From Natrarchaeobaculum aegyptiacum (lineage in GTDB: Archaea > Halobacteriota > Halobacteria > Halobacteriales > Natrialbaceae): 64,000 nt of DNA. Below, one piece after another: positions 63,441 to 64,000 of the stretch. The translations under genes were made by a program, and so were the position numbers. The notes below the pieces were generated by a model. That model saw only the letters and a program-made list of their open reading frames with translations. It was not told where the DNA came from and ran no database searches. Location: positions 2,046,001 to 2,110,000 of the forward strand of contig NZ_CP019893.1 in NCBI RefSeq assembly GCF_002156705.1, given 5' to 3'. Position 1 is the first letter of the stretch. Each line of letters begins with the position of its first letter.

Positions 63441-63460
63441 GCAAAACGCCCATTACGTTT

Positions 63461-63466
63461 AATATT
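63461..63466 (-). promoter_or_regulatory. Probable TATA box for the substrate-binding protein
   Basis: An AATATT box, within GTTTAATATTTTC on the plus strand, lies 21-26 nt before the ATG of the minus-strand gene. This supports the start MKDMGENSWG as a leaderless mRNA. Confidence 0.5.
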
Positions 63467-63572
63467 TTCTTGTCCTGACAGGCGGTTGACCAGTATCGGT
63501 GGGGCGCAGTCGCTCCGAACAGGTCGAGGCAACTCGGGCAGACAGAGGGGCGATCAGATCGACGTCGGGCGT

Positions 63573-64000
63573 TCAGGACCAGTCGGGCTCGACGTACTCG
63601 CTCGTCGCGTGCTCGTCAGGCCAGATGACTTCCTGTGTGCCCTCGCCGTCGTCGTCTTCTTGCCACTGGAAGTACAGCGTCTCTCCTCTCTGATAGACGA
63701 GGTCGTGTGGGTATTCGTGATCTCGGCCGTAGAACTCGATCTGTCCGGCGCTTCCGGTAAACGCGATGTCCTCGAGCGTCCCGACGAGGTCGTCAGCGTC
63801 GAAGGTTCCGGCCTGTTCGACGGCTTCTGCGAAGAGTGTGACGGCGTCGTAGGCGAAGTAACCGGTGTAGACGGGGGTCGATACGCCGTATCGATCCTCG
63901 TAGGCGTCTTCGAACGTCGACGTCTTCTCGGTAACGTCGGCGCCCAGCGGGGCGCTGCTCTGCCCGATGCCGTACAGGCAGGCCCCGTTCGTCGCGTCGT
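63573..64000 (-). CDS. Second substrate-binding protein (C-terminal part, cut by window end)
   Basis: The frame runs to the window end. The visible part matches the C-terminus of the gene at 62073: GRDHEYPHDLVYQRGETLYFQWQEDDDGEGTQEV and a WPDEHATSEYVEPDWS end against EFVSPPWL. The tandem paralogue is separated by the 130-nt promoter region of the first gene. It is probably also a lipoprotein with a related ligand, but the N-terminus is not seen. Confidence 0.85.
   Translation of the reverse strand, partial: DATNGACLYGIGQSSAPLGADVTEKTSTFEDAYEDRYGVSTPVYTGYFAYDAVTLFAEAVEQAGTFDADDLVGTLEDIAFTGSAGQIEFYGRDHEYPHDLVYQRGETLYFQWQEDDDGEGTQEVIWPDEHATSEYVEPDWS

Overview
The window reads as chromosome of a haloarchaeon, probably of the Natrialba/Haloterrigena/Natrinema type. 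The DNA is GC-rich, the proteins are strongly acidic, several promoters have a TATA-like box about 25-30 nt before the start codon (leaderless mRNA), Tat signal peptides are common, and the core genes are archaeal: A-type ATP synthase, PAN proteasome ATPase, archaeosortase A, a Kae1-Bud32 fusion, S24e/S27ae and pyruvoyl arginine decarboxylase. No rRNA, tRNA or CRISPR array was seen.

Region 1 (1-13.7 kb) is the A-type ATP synthase locus, in order atpI(partial)-K-E-C-F-A-B, then a 5.8 kb interruption, then atpD. The interruption holds two paralogous AMP-forming acyl-CoA ligases, a decayed IS200/IS605-type tnpB 3' end riddled with hairpins, and an opposing membrane protein gene. Region 2 (13.8-15.2 kb) is a complete 1.35 kb ISH3-like insertion sequence. 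Region 3 (15.2-53.2 kb) is mostly housekeeping: a PAS histidine kinase, arginine decarboxylase, PAN, oligopeptidase F, a chemotaxis transducer, archaeosortase A, a methyltransferase, a FilR1-like regulator, ThiD, a MOT1-type transporter, RdgB, Kae1-Bud32, S27ae and S24e, a tandemly duplicated secreted-propeller plus membrane-protein module, an MFS transporter, a UPF0175/PIN toxin-antitoxin-like pair, UvrA, a tandem UspA protein and a class V aminotransferase. Region 4 (53.2-54.6 kb) is a second ISH3-like copy in the opposite orientation. Region 5 (54.6-64 kb) carries cheD and a double cheC, a divergent triosephosphate-isomerase homologue, an orphan NrfD-type membrane protein next to a NirB-like FAD reductase, an MFS transporter and two tandem substrate-binding lipoproteins, the second cut by the window end.

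The most unusual material is non-coding. Three 46-60 nt blocks, each a pair of hairpins with 3-nt loops, interrupt the tnpB 3' end, and removing them on paper restores the reading frame. Three 82-84 bp intergenic elements share a double-hairpin architecture, and their stems differ in sequence while spacing is kept. Both ISH3-like copies sit in the TGAA loop position of the same IS200/IS605-end-like palindrome. These are readings of the sequence by eye; no database search was possible.
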